Shown: one piece after another, positions 8,211 to 15,954 of the stretch
How the letters are laid out: each line of letters opens with the position of its first letter
Position numbering within the stretch: the stretch's first letter is position 1
NCBI GenBank assembly: GCA_937873655.1
Contig: CALMYQ010000219.1
Location: 1 to 44,136, forward strand
Origin: an uncultured Lewinella sp.
Lineage (GTDB): Bacteria; Bacteroidota; Bacteroidia; Chitinophagales; Saprospiraceae
Reading direction: 5' to 3'
Length of the DNA: 44,136 bases
Notes under the pieces: generated by a model
What the model was told of the DNA's origin: nothing
Seen by the model: only the letters and a program-made list of their open reading frames with translations
Databases searched by the model: none
Made by a program: the position numbers and the translations under genes

Positions 8211-9503
8211 TCAAAAGATCCGGTTCAGGTTGAACACCGCCTGGATGAAATTGAATTCCAACTGGTCAAAGTTGAATTTCCCCGGGTTGACGCCGCCTTT
8301 TTCGAGGTACAGCCCCGGATAATAGCGCAGGTTGGTGCGCAGGGTGAAAAATTGCAGGCGGTTTGGGCGGATATCCCACCCGAAGACCAGTCCAATTTTC
8401 AACTTGCGGTCCTCCAGCCGGAAACCCGTGCCTTCGACCAGATCGACATCCGTGACGCTCAGCTTTTCCAGGCTCGGGCTCAGGCCGGCAAACGGCACAA
8501 ATCCGTTAAAATCAAACAGGAATTTGTAGACGTCCAGGGACAGGGCCACCCGGCGATAATCCTGAGAATGGCCGAATGCCTCAATGTTGGAGGATATGCG
8601 GCGATAGGACAGGTTCACCTGGGCGTCGAGCCGGTTGTGGTAGAATCCCAGGCCGAATTCCGGGAAAATATCCGCCGAAAGCGGTTTGTCCAGATAAGGC
8701 GATTGGCGGTTGGCATCAGATTGGTTCCTGAGGAAAAAGGCCGAAGAAATGCCGATCCCTGCAGTCAAGGTGTTGAGCTTGCCTGCCTTTCCGAGTTTTT
8801 CTTCCACCATCCGGGTCTTCCCGCTCAGGTAATCCTCTTCGGCCGATACGGTGGTGTCGAAGAGGAACCGGTATCCGATCCGGATCCGGAAAGGCGGCAG
8901 TTTCAGGGCCGAAACCTGGTTTCTTTCGAAATAATAGTCCGCCTTGTTGTTGGGGAACCAGGTGCCGGATAACTCAAAATAATGCCGGTCCCGGGCAATG
9001 GCGGCTATCCCGAAATGGATGGGATACCGGAAGCGGCTGTATTCGGCGCCGTCATCCGTCCCGCTGTCCGTCGGGCCCAGGTACCGGAAGTTGAGCGAAG
9101 TGAAAGAAACCCCGACAAACGGACTTACTGCCGACTTGAAGGGGCCCTTTCCGAAAAAATATTTCACACCTGTATCCACCCCCGTCCGATAGCTGTAATT
9201 CCGGTCGGCGCCGGAAAAAACGACCGCCGGGATATGGATATAAAAATCTACCTTTCCCCAGAAGTGCATCCCGGATATGGACAGGAAGGTGGTCGATTGC
9301 GGCTGGAACCGGAATCCGGATGCGCCTTCCACTCCTCCGGACAATGGGCTTTCGAAGGCCGGCTGATAGTCGGCAAAGAGGCCGAAAGCACTCTGGGCAA
9401 AGCGGTGCCGGGTCTTCAGATCGATGATCGAGGCGGACTGGCTGAATAGGGGCTCAATCAGGCCCGACAGGCATATCGCGAGGGCAAAATACAGGCGTTT
9501 CAT
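8211..9503 (-). CDS. Outer-membrane beta-barrel protein, last gene of the biosynthetic operon
   Basis: 430 residues with a signal peptide (MKRLYFALAICLSGLIEPLFSQ). The mature part has many alternating aromatic/polar strands (FHSG-free, Tyr/Phe-rich, e.g. YRTGVDTGVKYFFG, FRIRIGYRFLF, NLRYYPGLYLE), and the chain ends in Phe, as expected of a BAM-assembled barrel. I do not recognise a named family. It starts only 3 bp after the stop of the chain-length-factor-like gene and is almost certainly co-transcribed, which points to a role at the outer membrane for the cluster product (export, insertion or immunity). That role is inference. Confidence 0.8.
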   Translation of the reverse strand: MKRLYFALAICLSGLIEPLFSQSASIIDLKTRHRFAQSAFGLFADYQPAFESPLSGGVEGASGFRFQPQSTTFLSISGMHFWGKVDFYIHIPAVVFSGADRNYSYRTGVDTGVKYFFGKGPFKSAVSPFVGVSFTSLNFRYLGPTDSGTDDGAEYSRFRYPIHFGIAAIARDRHYFELSGTWFPNNKADYYFERNQVSALKLPPFRIRIGYRFLFDTTVSAEEDYLSGKTRMVEEKLGKAGKLNTLTAGIGISSAFFLRNQSDANRQSPYLDKPLSADIFPEFGLGFYHNRLDAQVNLSYRRISSNIEAFGHSQDYRRVALSLDVYKFLFDFNGFVPFAGLSPSLEKLSVTDVDLVEGTGFRLEDRKLKIGLVFGWDIRPNRLQFFTLRTNLRYYPGLYLEKGGVNPGKFNFDQLEFNFIQAVFNLNRIF

Positions 9504-9506
9504 GGC

Positions 9507-10769
9507 TCATAGATTTGGATTGCGCAGGATAATGGACGTGGTATTGCCCCCCGAATGGATGGAATTCACCATGACATGCCGAAGGTCGACCGATTCAACG
9601 GTCTTTTCAGGGGCATTTACCCGGGTCCTGCCCCGGTGAAAATGTTTTTCGGGCAATCCGTGACCGAGTACTTCGCGGTTCTTCATCATCATGGCGGCTG
9701 CAACCAGGGAGCTTTGGCCCGACGCCCCGAAGGTTTCGCCGATCATGGGTTTGACGGTCGTGAAATAGACCTCGCCCTCGCCCCACAGTTCGTCAATGGC
9801 TTTGCCTTCGTAGTTGTTGTATTGCCAGGGCAGGCAGGACGCGCCGACCACGCAGTCGATATCCGCTGGTTGGAGCCGGGCGTGTTCCAGGCTTTCCTTC
9901 ATCACGGAGGCGAAGGTCTCTTCATTCCGTTCGAAAATGAAACGCTGGTAGCTGTGGTCGGACTCCGTGTGATAATTGACGACCTCGGCAATGATCTCTG
10001 CGCCGCGGGCCTTGGCATGTTCCAGTTTTTCCAGAACGACAAAGGAAGCAGCCTCGCCGATCACGGTTTTGTCTTCCATGCCTTCCCGTTCCAGGGCCTT
10101 GAGCAAGAGCTGCCCGGCGGTCAGTTCGCCGTCCGGATGACAGCCGACCAGGTGATCGTTGGCCTCGTACGATAACATGAGGATGTCCCTGATCTCGTCG
10201 AAACCGCCGCAGATGATGACGTCCGCTTCGTTGTTGCGCAGGAGGTCGTAGCCGTAGGTAACGCTGTTCTCACCCAGCAGCAGCGAACTGGCGCCCCGGA
10301 ATTTGTAATACCGCGTAACGTCGCCGAGGGCCGTGTTGGAAACGGTTTTGGTGAATTCGAACGGGCTCGCTTTCTGGGGGCCGTCGCGGAAGAGCTTTTC
10401 CAGGTAGTTTTCGACGGCGGCATTGGCGGCCAGCGACGTATTGAGCAGCAGCCCGATCCGGTCGTTGGGGATCTCGCTGTTTTCCAGCCCGGCACTGCGG
10501 ACGGCCGTCTGGCAGCCCATCATGGCCAATTGGGAGTAACGCTGGGGAAAAGGCGCCTTCAGGTCCTGGAAATAATCCTTGATGTTGATTTCCGGACAAG
10601 GGTAGAAGAACGCCTTGTCGAGGCCTTCTTCCGTCCAGGTGTCCTTGACCACGGCGCCTGATTTTCCCATGCGCAATCCCTGGTAATATGTTTCAGCGCC
10701 GATACCGAGGCTGGAAACCACGCCTACGCCGGTAATGGCGATTCTGGGTTTTGATGCTGATGCTCCCAT
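9507..10769 (-). CDS. Chain-length-factor-like beta-ketoacyl synthase (KS-beta)
   Basis: 420 residues with the full thiolase fold of FabF-type enzymes (ITGVGVVSSLGIG at the N-terminus). The catalytic residues are gone: the Cys nucleophile position falls in SSLLLGENS (residues 161-169, Cys to Leu), the first His motif HGTAT is replaced by GASCLP, and the second (GHxxGAxG) is GETFGASG. Loss of all three while the fold is kept is the mark of a chain length factor that pairs with an active KS in type II polyketide and aryl-polyene synthases. Its likely partner is the active KS at 18636-19841. It lies 8 bp after the dehydratase gene. Confidence 0.88.
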   Translation of the reverse strand: MGASASKPRIAITGVGVVSSLGIGAETYYQGLRMGKSGAVVKDTWTEEGLDKAFFYPCPEINIKDYFQDLKAPFPQRYSQLAMMGCQTAVRSAGLENSEIPNDRIGLLLNTSLAANAAVENYLEKLFRDGPQKASPFEFTKTVSNTALGDVTRYYKFRGASSLLLGENSVTYGYDLLRNNEADVIICGGFDEIRDILMLSYEANDHLVGCHPDGELTAGQLLLKALEREGMEDKTVIGEAASFVVLEKLEHAKARGAEIIAEVVNYHTESDHSYQRFIFERNEETFASVMKESLEHARLQPADIDCVVGASCLPWQYNNYEGKAIDELWGEGEVYFTTVKPMIGETFGASGQSSLVAAAMMMKNREVLGHGLPEKHFHRGRTRVNAPEKTVESVDLRHVMVNSIHSGGNTTSIILRNPNL

Positions 10770-10777
10770 GATCTCTG

Positions 10778-11260
10778 TTATTTCGGTTTGGAAAGGTGAA
10801 CGGTGATATTGCCTTTGGCGACGACGTCGTTCTGTTCGTCGTACACTTTTCCGTCGTACACGGAGAAGTCCATGAACTTTTGCCGGATCTCCACTTCTAT
10901 GCGGAGGTTGGTATCCGGAAAAACAGGCTTGGTGAAGGTCGTCTTGTCGATCTTGATGGCCCGGCCGAAGATCTTTTTGTCCGGGTCCGGTTTGCCGTTG
11001 CCCGCGGGGGCGCCGGTCTGTTCCATGACTTCCATCCGGCCGAACAAGCCGCAGGTCTGGAACATCATTTCCACCAGGACGATGCCGGGCAGCATGGGAT
11101 ATCCCGGGAAATGCCCCTTGAAAAAAGGCAGGTCGGCGGCTACCCTGGCGCCGGCTGTCAGTGATTTGCCGGGCAGATAGTCCAGGATTTCATCGACCAG
11201 CAGCATAGGCGGCCGGTGGGGCAGCAAAGTGTCCGGTTTTGGGTAGGCTAATGTTTGCAT
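10778..11260 (-). CDS. FabZ-like 3-hydroxyacyl-ACP dehydratase
   Basis: 160 residues from the ATG at 11260; a GTG at 11284 would add 8 residues. The hot-dog fold motifs are LLPHRPPMLLVDEI and FFKGHFPGYPMLPGIVLVEMM, split here as GHFPGYPMLPG (catalytic His) and VLVE (catalytic Glu), both present. It removes water from 3-hydroxyacyl-ACP to give trans-2-enoyl-ACP. No enoyl reductase is found in the cluster, so double bonds made here could be kept. The start lies inside the 3' end of the phosphopantetheinyl transferase gene. Confidence 0.9.
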   Translation of the reverse strand: MQTLAYPKPDTLLPHRPPMLLVDEILDYLPGKSLTAGARVAADLPFFKGHFPGYPMLPGIVLVEMMFQTCGLFGRMEVMEQTGAPAGNGKPDPDKKIFGRAIKIDKTTFTKPVFPDTNLRIEVEIRQKFMDFSVYDGKVYDEQNDVVAKGNITVHLSKPK

Positions 11261-11918
11261 GATAGCTTGTTTTTTCGGATTCACGGATCTGGTTATCGAT
11301 GGATTTGGTCAATTCCTGCCGGCTCAGGTGTTCCGGATGAATGTCGATGGATGTTCGGGTGGCGATCCGGCAAACGAACTCCCGGTCGATGGCCACGGAC
11401 CTGATCACGAATTCTTTTTTTCGGTCCAGCACCGACCTGAGGTCTTTCAACCCGCTGCCGGCGCACTTGCCGGCGGCTTCCAGGCTGGTCCATTCTTCCA
11501 GATCGATGGTTTTCATTTGGGGCGCCAGCCCGGCTACTGCCTTTCCGAATCGGAGAAAGCTGTTCCGGTCGGCTTTCGACTGGACGTCGATGCCGATGCA
11601 GCCGTCGTAGCTGACCGCGCAGGCGATCAGGTCGCGGGAATGCGAGATATTGAAATCGAATTCCGGTTGATCGATATAGGGGCGCCCCAGCGCATCGTAG
11701 CGGAGAACGAAGTTTGCGGGCGTGCAATGCGGGTATTCCCGGCGCAGGGCGTGGTACAGCAGCGCCTTGCTGAGGATGGATTTGAGCCGGTCCGCGTCGC
11801 GCAGGTATTTGTCCCACCGCCGGCGGATGGGCGCGTCGAACAGTTCGGCGTACCGGGTCAGTTGTTGCCTGAACTGGACATCCTCCGCATAATGGGTATA
11901 ATTGAGTCTGTTGGTCAT
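11190..11918 (-). CDS. Sfp-type 4'-phosphopantetheinyl transferase
   Basis: 242 residues. Motifs of the family are in order: GRPYI, FNISHSRDL, a GIDVQ Mg-binding stretch, and EWTSLEAAGKCAGSGL, matching the WxxKEAxxK region (Glu present). It transfers phosphopantetheine from CoA to the conserved Ser of carrier proteins, and the natural substrate is the ACP at 18328-18609. The last ~24 codons overlap the dehydratase gene in another frame by 71 bp. This is long for an operon overlap; the C-terminal tail (ends AAYAAGR) may be a read-through extension after loss of an earlier stop. Confidence 0.87.
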   Translation of the reverse strand: MTNRLNYTHYAEDVQFRQQLTRYAELFDAPIRRRWDKYLRDADRLKSILSKALLYHALRREYPHCTPANFVLRYDALGRPYIDQPEFDFNISHSRDLIACAVSYDGCIGIDVQSKADRNSFLRFGKAVAGLAPQMKTIDLEEWTSLEAAGKCAGSGLKDLRSVLDRKKEFVIRSVAIDREFVCRIATRTSIDIHPEHLSRQELTKSIDNQIRESEKTSYHANISLPKTGHFAAPPAAYAAGR

Positions 11919-11929
11919 GGCATTGGGTT

Positions 11930-13426
11930 TTATTTATCCAGTTTGATTTGGCTGATCTTCGGAAACGCGATCCGGACCATGGAAAGGAAGCAGTCTCCGT
12001 ATTGGGCTCCGATCCTGGCCAGTACCTCCTCGCCCTTGATCTTGCAGTTGGGCATCGGAGCGATCTCGATATTGAGCTGCCCTTGTTCCTGTTGCTCGAT
12101 CTTCAGTTTCAGGACGTAGAAATTGGCGTAGATCAGGTCGGCGAGCTCATTCTGCCAGATCGGCTCGCAACCGGGCAGGAGGAGTTGGCCGTCTGCCCGG
12201 CCGAAGATCCGGATCAGGCCGTCGCGGTTGACGCTTCCCAGGTCCTGGGTGTAGATAGCGCGGCCGTCGATATGCAGGCCGTTGTGGTGCCGGCGCAGAT
12301 ATCCCAGTGAAGTGGAGGGCGTTTCGATCACCAGTTTGCCGCAGTCGCCGTCGATTACCGGCCGGCCGTCTTCTCCCAGCGCGTATACATGGACCCCGTT
12401 GAGGGGGTAACCCACTGCATCGATGGGATCATCCGCCGAGGTAATGATGTTGGTGGCAACCCTTGGGCCGGCCTCTGCCAGTCCGAAGGTTTTCACGATC
12501 GGGCACCTGTAGATGGACAAGGCCTTCAGGATGTTCGACGATTCGATGTGGTTGCCGCCGACGGTGATGTACCGCAGCGAGCTCCAGGAATACCGCCTGC
12601 GGTACAGGAAATCGAATTTTTCCAGCAGGAATACCATTTGCCGGAAGATCGGCGGCACGGTGAACACGGAATTGATCCGGTGCCGGCTGATCAGCTCGAT
12701 GATGGTGTTCGTGATCAGCCATTTGTTGGAAAAGACCACGGTGCTGCCCATCAGGAAATGGCTCATGAACTGGCCGACCAGCCCATAGGAATAGGTGAGC
12801 GGGAGCACCATCAGGGTGCGGTCTTCCCGGCGGATGCCCAGGGCGGCGATGTTGCTCTTGATGTTGAACAACAGGCCTTCGGCCCCGTATTTGATGATCT
12901 TCTTGTGGTTGGTGCTGCCCGAACTGGTCACCAGCAGGGCGGCTTCTGTGGTTTCGGCCTGGTCGCTGCCGGTCAGTTGGTGCCATACCAGGTGATCGCT
13001 CAGCAGGTCGGCTGCGGCGTATTGTTCCAGGTTGGCCGGGTTGATGAATTTCTGGATGTCCTTGCTGACGATGAACCCGTAAGCGCCGGCATCGGCGGGC
13101 TGCAGTTTCTGGAATTTGTCCGCCAGGTTGAGGATGATCGGCGCGGCGCCCAGCTGGATGGCGGCCATCAGCCATTCGACCGCCTCGATGGAAGACATGG
13201 GGCAAACAATGGCGATGATATGGCCTTTTTTGACGCCTTTGCGGGTGAGGGTGTCCGAATTCCGGTCAACGTCCCGCCAGAAATCCGCGAAGGTCAGTTG
13301 CCGCTGGTCTTCGATCAGTGCAATTTCGTTCAGTAGCCCGAGGTGCCGCTTGCGGAATACCTGCGCGAGGTTGCCGGCGGCGCCGGTGGACGGCAGAACG
13401 GGCGGGTTGTAGGTCAGCGTTCCCAT
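11930..13426 (-). CDS. ANL-superfamily acyl-AMP ligase
   Basis: 498 residues. The ATP-binding P-loop appears as VTSSGSTNHKK, motif A5 as TFGLAEAGPR, A7/A8 as YTQDLGSVNRDG followed by IFGRADGQL, and a late Lys in a PKISQIKLDK tail can serve as the A10 Lys. The enzyme activates a carboxylic acid with ATP and passes it to CoA or ACP. It has no condensation or carrier domain, so it is not an NRPS module. In aryl-polyene operons a similar ligase loads the starter acid, and by analogy this one may load the starter or a finished acyl chain. It starts 9 bp after the acyltransferase gene. Confidence 0.88.
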   Translation of the reverse strand: MGTLTYNPPVLPSTGAAGNLAQVFRKRHLGLLNEIALIEDQRQLTFADFWRDVDRNSDTLTRKGVKKGHIIAIVCPMSSIEAVEWLMAAIQLGAAPIILNLADKFQKLQPADAGAYGFIVSKDIQKFINPANLEQYAAADLLSDHLVWHQLTGSDQAETTEAALLVTSSGSTNHKKIIKYGAEGLLFNIKSNIAALGIRREDRTLMVLPLTYSYGLVGQFMSHFLMGSTVVFSNKWLITNTIIELISRHRINSVFTVPPIFRQMVFLLEKFDFLYRRRYSWSSLRYITVGGNHIESSNILKALSIYRCPIVKTFGLAEAGPRVATNIITSADDPIDAVGYPLNGVHVYALGEDGRPVIDGDCGKLVIETPSTSLGYLRRHHNGLHIDGRAIYTQDLGSVNRDGLIRIFGRADGQLLLPGCEPIWQNELADLIYANFYVLKLKIEQQEQGQLNIEIAPMPNCKIKGEEVLARIGAQYGDCFLSMVRIAFPKISQIKLDK

Positions 13427-13435
13427 GTTTTTACC

Positions 13436-14644
13436 TTAATAAGTGAGTAAAATGCCTTTTTCGATCAATTGCAGTGCGAACGGCCATTTGAAGCCGGCCG
13501 TCTGCATGGCTGCCCAGTCCAGGTCCCTGACTTCGTGCAAGCCGTAAAACAGGTCCTCACCGATGGGATAGGTCGCATAGCTCCGTTTGTCGAACAGGTA
13601 GTGATCGGCCTCATCCATTTTGAAGAGCTCGAATTCACCGGTATTGAAGGTGAACCGCAGTTCCTCCGGGGTTGAGGCCGGAGCGGTGATCCGCCGTTCG
13701 CAGATCTTCTGGTCTTCGGGCAGGTATTTGTGCAGGTAGAGCCAGGTTTCCCACTGGTCGTAATACTGCACCAGGTACTGCTCTAGTATGCCGTACAGCT
13801 GCCGGGTCGTTTCCGGTATGTATTCCTTCGGGTTGCCGGTCCATTTCAGCGGGTCGATCCGGTCCAGAAAGTGGACTTTGGGCCGCAGTTCGCCGGGGAC
13901 GTAATGGGAGATCACGGGGATGATGGGCCGCTTGCTGAGCCAGGAAATGGCCGCTACGCCTTTCCGCGAGTTGATCTCTTTGCCCAGAAAAGGCACCCGC
14001 AGGTGGAACTGTTCGGATTTGTGGTGGATGCCGCCGCTGCCGGTATTGCCGTCGATATAGATGACAACCGACTTGCCGTCCCTCAGGCATTTGGCCAGTT
14101 CCATGGCGCTGTTGGGCGATTCGGCGTTCAGCATTTCAAAGGAGGCCTTCTTGTTGTAAGCCTCGTGGAAGCGGGCTACTTGTTGCCGGATCCTTTCGCC
14201 CTGGTTCCGGTGGGTATTGGCATCCACGATTAGGGCAAAGTCGATGCCCAGCTTGCCCAGAATGCCGATGATGGAGCGGTACGACCCCAGGTGGTAGGTG
14301 CAGAAAACGGCGGGTAATGCGCCCGGCGAAACCGCGTCCTCGAGGTTGGGAATGTCCAGTTCGTCGATCAGCCTGGGGTTTTGGGTTTCCTCGTTGAGCA
14401 GGGCGCGGCCGACGAGGATGTTCATATAGATCTCCTTGTATTCCTCGCGGGATACCTGCGGCAGGAAATTCTCGAAGTTGGCGGCCAGGAGCGAAAAATC
14501 CTTGAGTTGGAACCGGAGGAATTTATCCTGTTCCCGCAACTGTATCCTTTCGCGCAATCCCAGGTATTTGTCCAGATGCGGGTATTTGTTGAGGGTTTCG
14601 GCGGATACCTCTTTGAAGAACAAGGTGTTTTCGATTGCCATCAT
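13436..14644 (-). CDS. LpxL/HtrB-like acyltransferase
   Basis: 402 residues. The family is recognised by a TYHLGSYRS motif in the place of the GHxGNWE acceptor motif, YIDGNTGSGG, RKGVAAISWLSKRPIIPV and the C-terminal YYDQWETWLYLHKYLP, close to the PEQYxWxxKR block of lipid A acyltransferases. Members move acyl chains from acyl-ACP onto an amine or hydroxyl at the membrane. The catalytic HX4(D/E) dyad is changed here: His is followed by LGSY and then Arg rather than an acidic residue. There is no clear N-terminal membrane anchor. In this operon it is the best candidate for joining the acyl chain to the peptide; glycerolipid acylation is the alternative. Confidence 0.78.
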   Translation of the reverse strand: MMAIENTLFFKEVSAETLNKYPHLDKYLGLRERIQLREQDKFLRFQLKDFSLLAANFENFLPQVSREEYKEIYMNILVGRALLNEETQNPRLIDELDIPNLEDAVSPGALPAVFCTYHLGSYRSIIGILGKLGIDFALIVDANTHRNQGERIRQQVARFHEAYNKKASFEMLNAESPNSAMELAKCLRDGKSVVIYIDGNTGSGGIHHKSEQFHLRVPFLGKEINSRKGVAAISWLSKRPIIPVISHYVPGELRPKVHFLDRIDPLKWTGNPKEYIPETTRQLYGILEQYLVQYYDQWETWLYLHKYLPEDQKICERRITAPASTPEELRFTFNTGEFELFKMDEADHYLFDKRSYATYPIGEDLFYGLHEVRDLDWAAMQTAGFKWPFALQLIEKGILLTY

Positions 14645-14655
14645 GGTCGGAAAAT

Positions 14656-15954
14656 TTAGTGGGTAGCGATTTCCAGTTCCTGGTCTGCGGCGGCGGCGTC
14701 CGGCTGTTTGGCGGTAAGCGGGAACAGGCCCAGCATGTTCAGGATCAATTCGACGGAGGTTTGCATGGTGAGCTCGCCCTCATCCAGTTCCGGATTGACC
14801 TCTACCAGGTCGGCGCCGATGATGCGGCGGCCGGCGAGCATCCAGTTGAGCAACTGGATGAGCTCGGCCAGGTAGAGCCCGTTGGCGACCGGTGTAGCCG
14901 TACCGGGCGCTGAGTTGGGGTCGAGCACGTCGATATCGACGGTCAGGTAGACATTGGCGCCTTCCGGCACTTCGGGCAGGCCGCAGCCGTGCAGCAGGGT
15001 TTCTTTCAGTTCGGCGCACCAGAAGATATGCTGCTTCGGATCGCGCCGGTTGCCCAGCAGGTTGAACACGCCGCGGATGCCGAGTTGGTAGAACCCCTTT
15101 ACGTTGGGGAGCTGCATGGACCGGGCGGCAAAATTCCCGTGGTGGTGGACCTTCTCACGGTGGTTCAGCTGGTCGTATTTCGACGCGTAGGTGTCGGTAT
15201 GCGCGTCCAGCTGGACGACGTAGATATTGTCGTAGACATCGGTGGCCGCCTTGATGACCGGGTAGGTGATGGAGTGGTCGCCGCCCAGGAAAAAGGGCAC
15301 GTTCCCTTCCTTGAACACCCGGTAGGCGATCTGTTCGATTTTCTGGTAGATGAACGCCTTGGATTCGTGGATGCTGACGAACAGGTTGCCGAGATCCTTG
15401 ATCAGGTCCTTTTCCAGCAGGTCCGGGATATCGGTCTTTCCGGGCGAAATGCCGACGGCTTCCAGGTTCATGGTCCGGGCCTGTTCCGGGCCCAGGGTCA
15501 GGCTGTACTTGTTGGTGTATTCCCGCACTTTTTCCGGGAAATAGGCGCTGCCGACCGATTTGGGATTGCCGCCGCCGAACGGGATGCCGATGAAGCAAAG
15601 GTTGGCGAAGGAATCGGAAAGGCGGTCATTCAGCCCGAACAGCGTTTGCTTAAGGCTTGTGAGCAGCGTCAGTTGTTCGGCCAGGATATCGCTTTTGAAC
15701 ACGATGCCTTTTTCGGTGAAGTATCCGATCACCTGCCCGAGTTCTTCGCGGGCGTGCTGGTCAAAATGCGCAGCGATCGCGTCCAGCGTCCGCGGGATGT
15801 TCAGGTACCGGAGGATCTGCACCACCGACTCGCGGACCTGATAGGCTTTCCCGCTCAGCGAATTGAGCAGTTTGAACTGCCCGGGGCTGCTTTTTTCCGT
15901 CTCGATCAGCAGATACGGAGACAGGATATAGTTGGTCATTTCAGGATTTTCCAT
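14656..15954 (-). CDS. Arginase-family ureohydrolase with N-terminal PqqD-like domain (candidate peptide arginase)
   Basis: 432 residues, about 120 longer than ordinary arginases. Residues ~8-92 are not part of the arginase fold and look like a PqqD-type winged-helix domain (SPYLLIETEK, QVRESVVQILRYL, LGQVIGYFTEKGIVF). The catalytic part from ~119 begins FIGIPFGGGN and keeps all Mn ligands: GGDHS (224-228), DAHTD (250-254), VDIDVLDPNSAPG (339-351). A late Glu lies in LVEVNPELD. Arginases release urea from a guanidine. Peptide arginases that turn Arg to ornithine in RiPPs are known from the landornamide pathway (OspR). The fused leader-binding-like domain suggests the same here. The start overlaps the M50 gene stop by 14 bp; a Met at 15939 is the alternative. 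Confidence 0.88.
   Translation of the reverse strand: MENPEMTNYILSPYLLIETEKSSPGQFKLLNSLSGKAYQVRESVVQILRYLNIPRTLDAIAAHFDQHAREELGQVIGYFTEKGIVFKSDILAEQLTLLTSLKQTLFGLNDRLSDSFANLCFIGIPFGGGNPKSVGSAYFPEKVREYTNKYSLTLGPEQARTMNLEAVGISPGKTDIPDLLEKDLIKDLGNLFVSIHESKAFIYQKIEQIAYRVFKEGNVPFFLGGDHSITYPVIKAATDVYDNIYVVQLDAHTDTYASKYDQLNHREKVHHHGNFAARSMQLPNVKGFYQLGIRGVFNLLGNRRDPKQHIFWCAELKETLLHGCGLPEVPEGANVYLTVDIDVLDPNSAPGTATPVANGLYLAELIQLLNWMLAGRRIIGADLVEVNPELDEGELTMQTSVELILNMLGLFPLTAKQPDAAAADQELEIATH

Noticed and set aside
12389..13336. Long plus-strand frames opposite the AMP-ligase and other operon genes
   Set aside because: Antisense shadows of GC-rich coding sequence; the minus-strand frames carry the protein motifs.
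11930..13426. NRPS adenylation module
   Set aside because: Stand-alone ANL enzyme with no condensation or carrier domain and no neighbouring NRPS gene.
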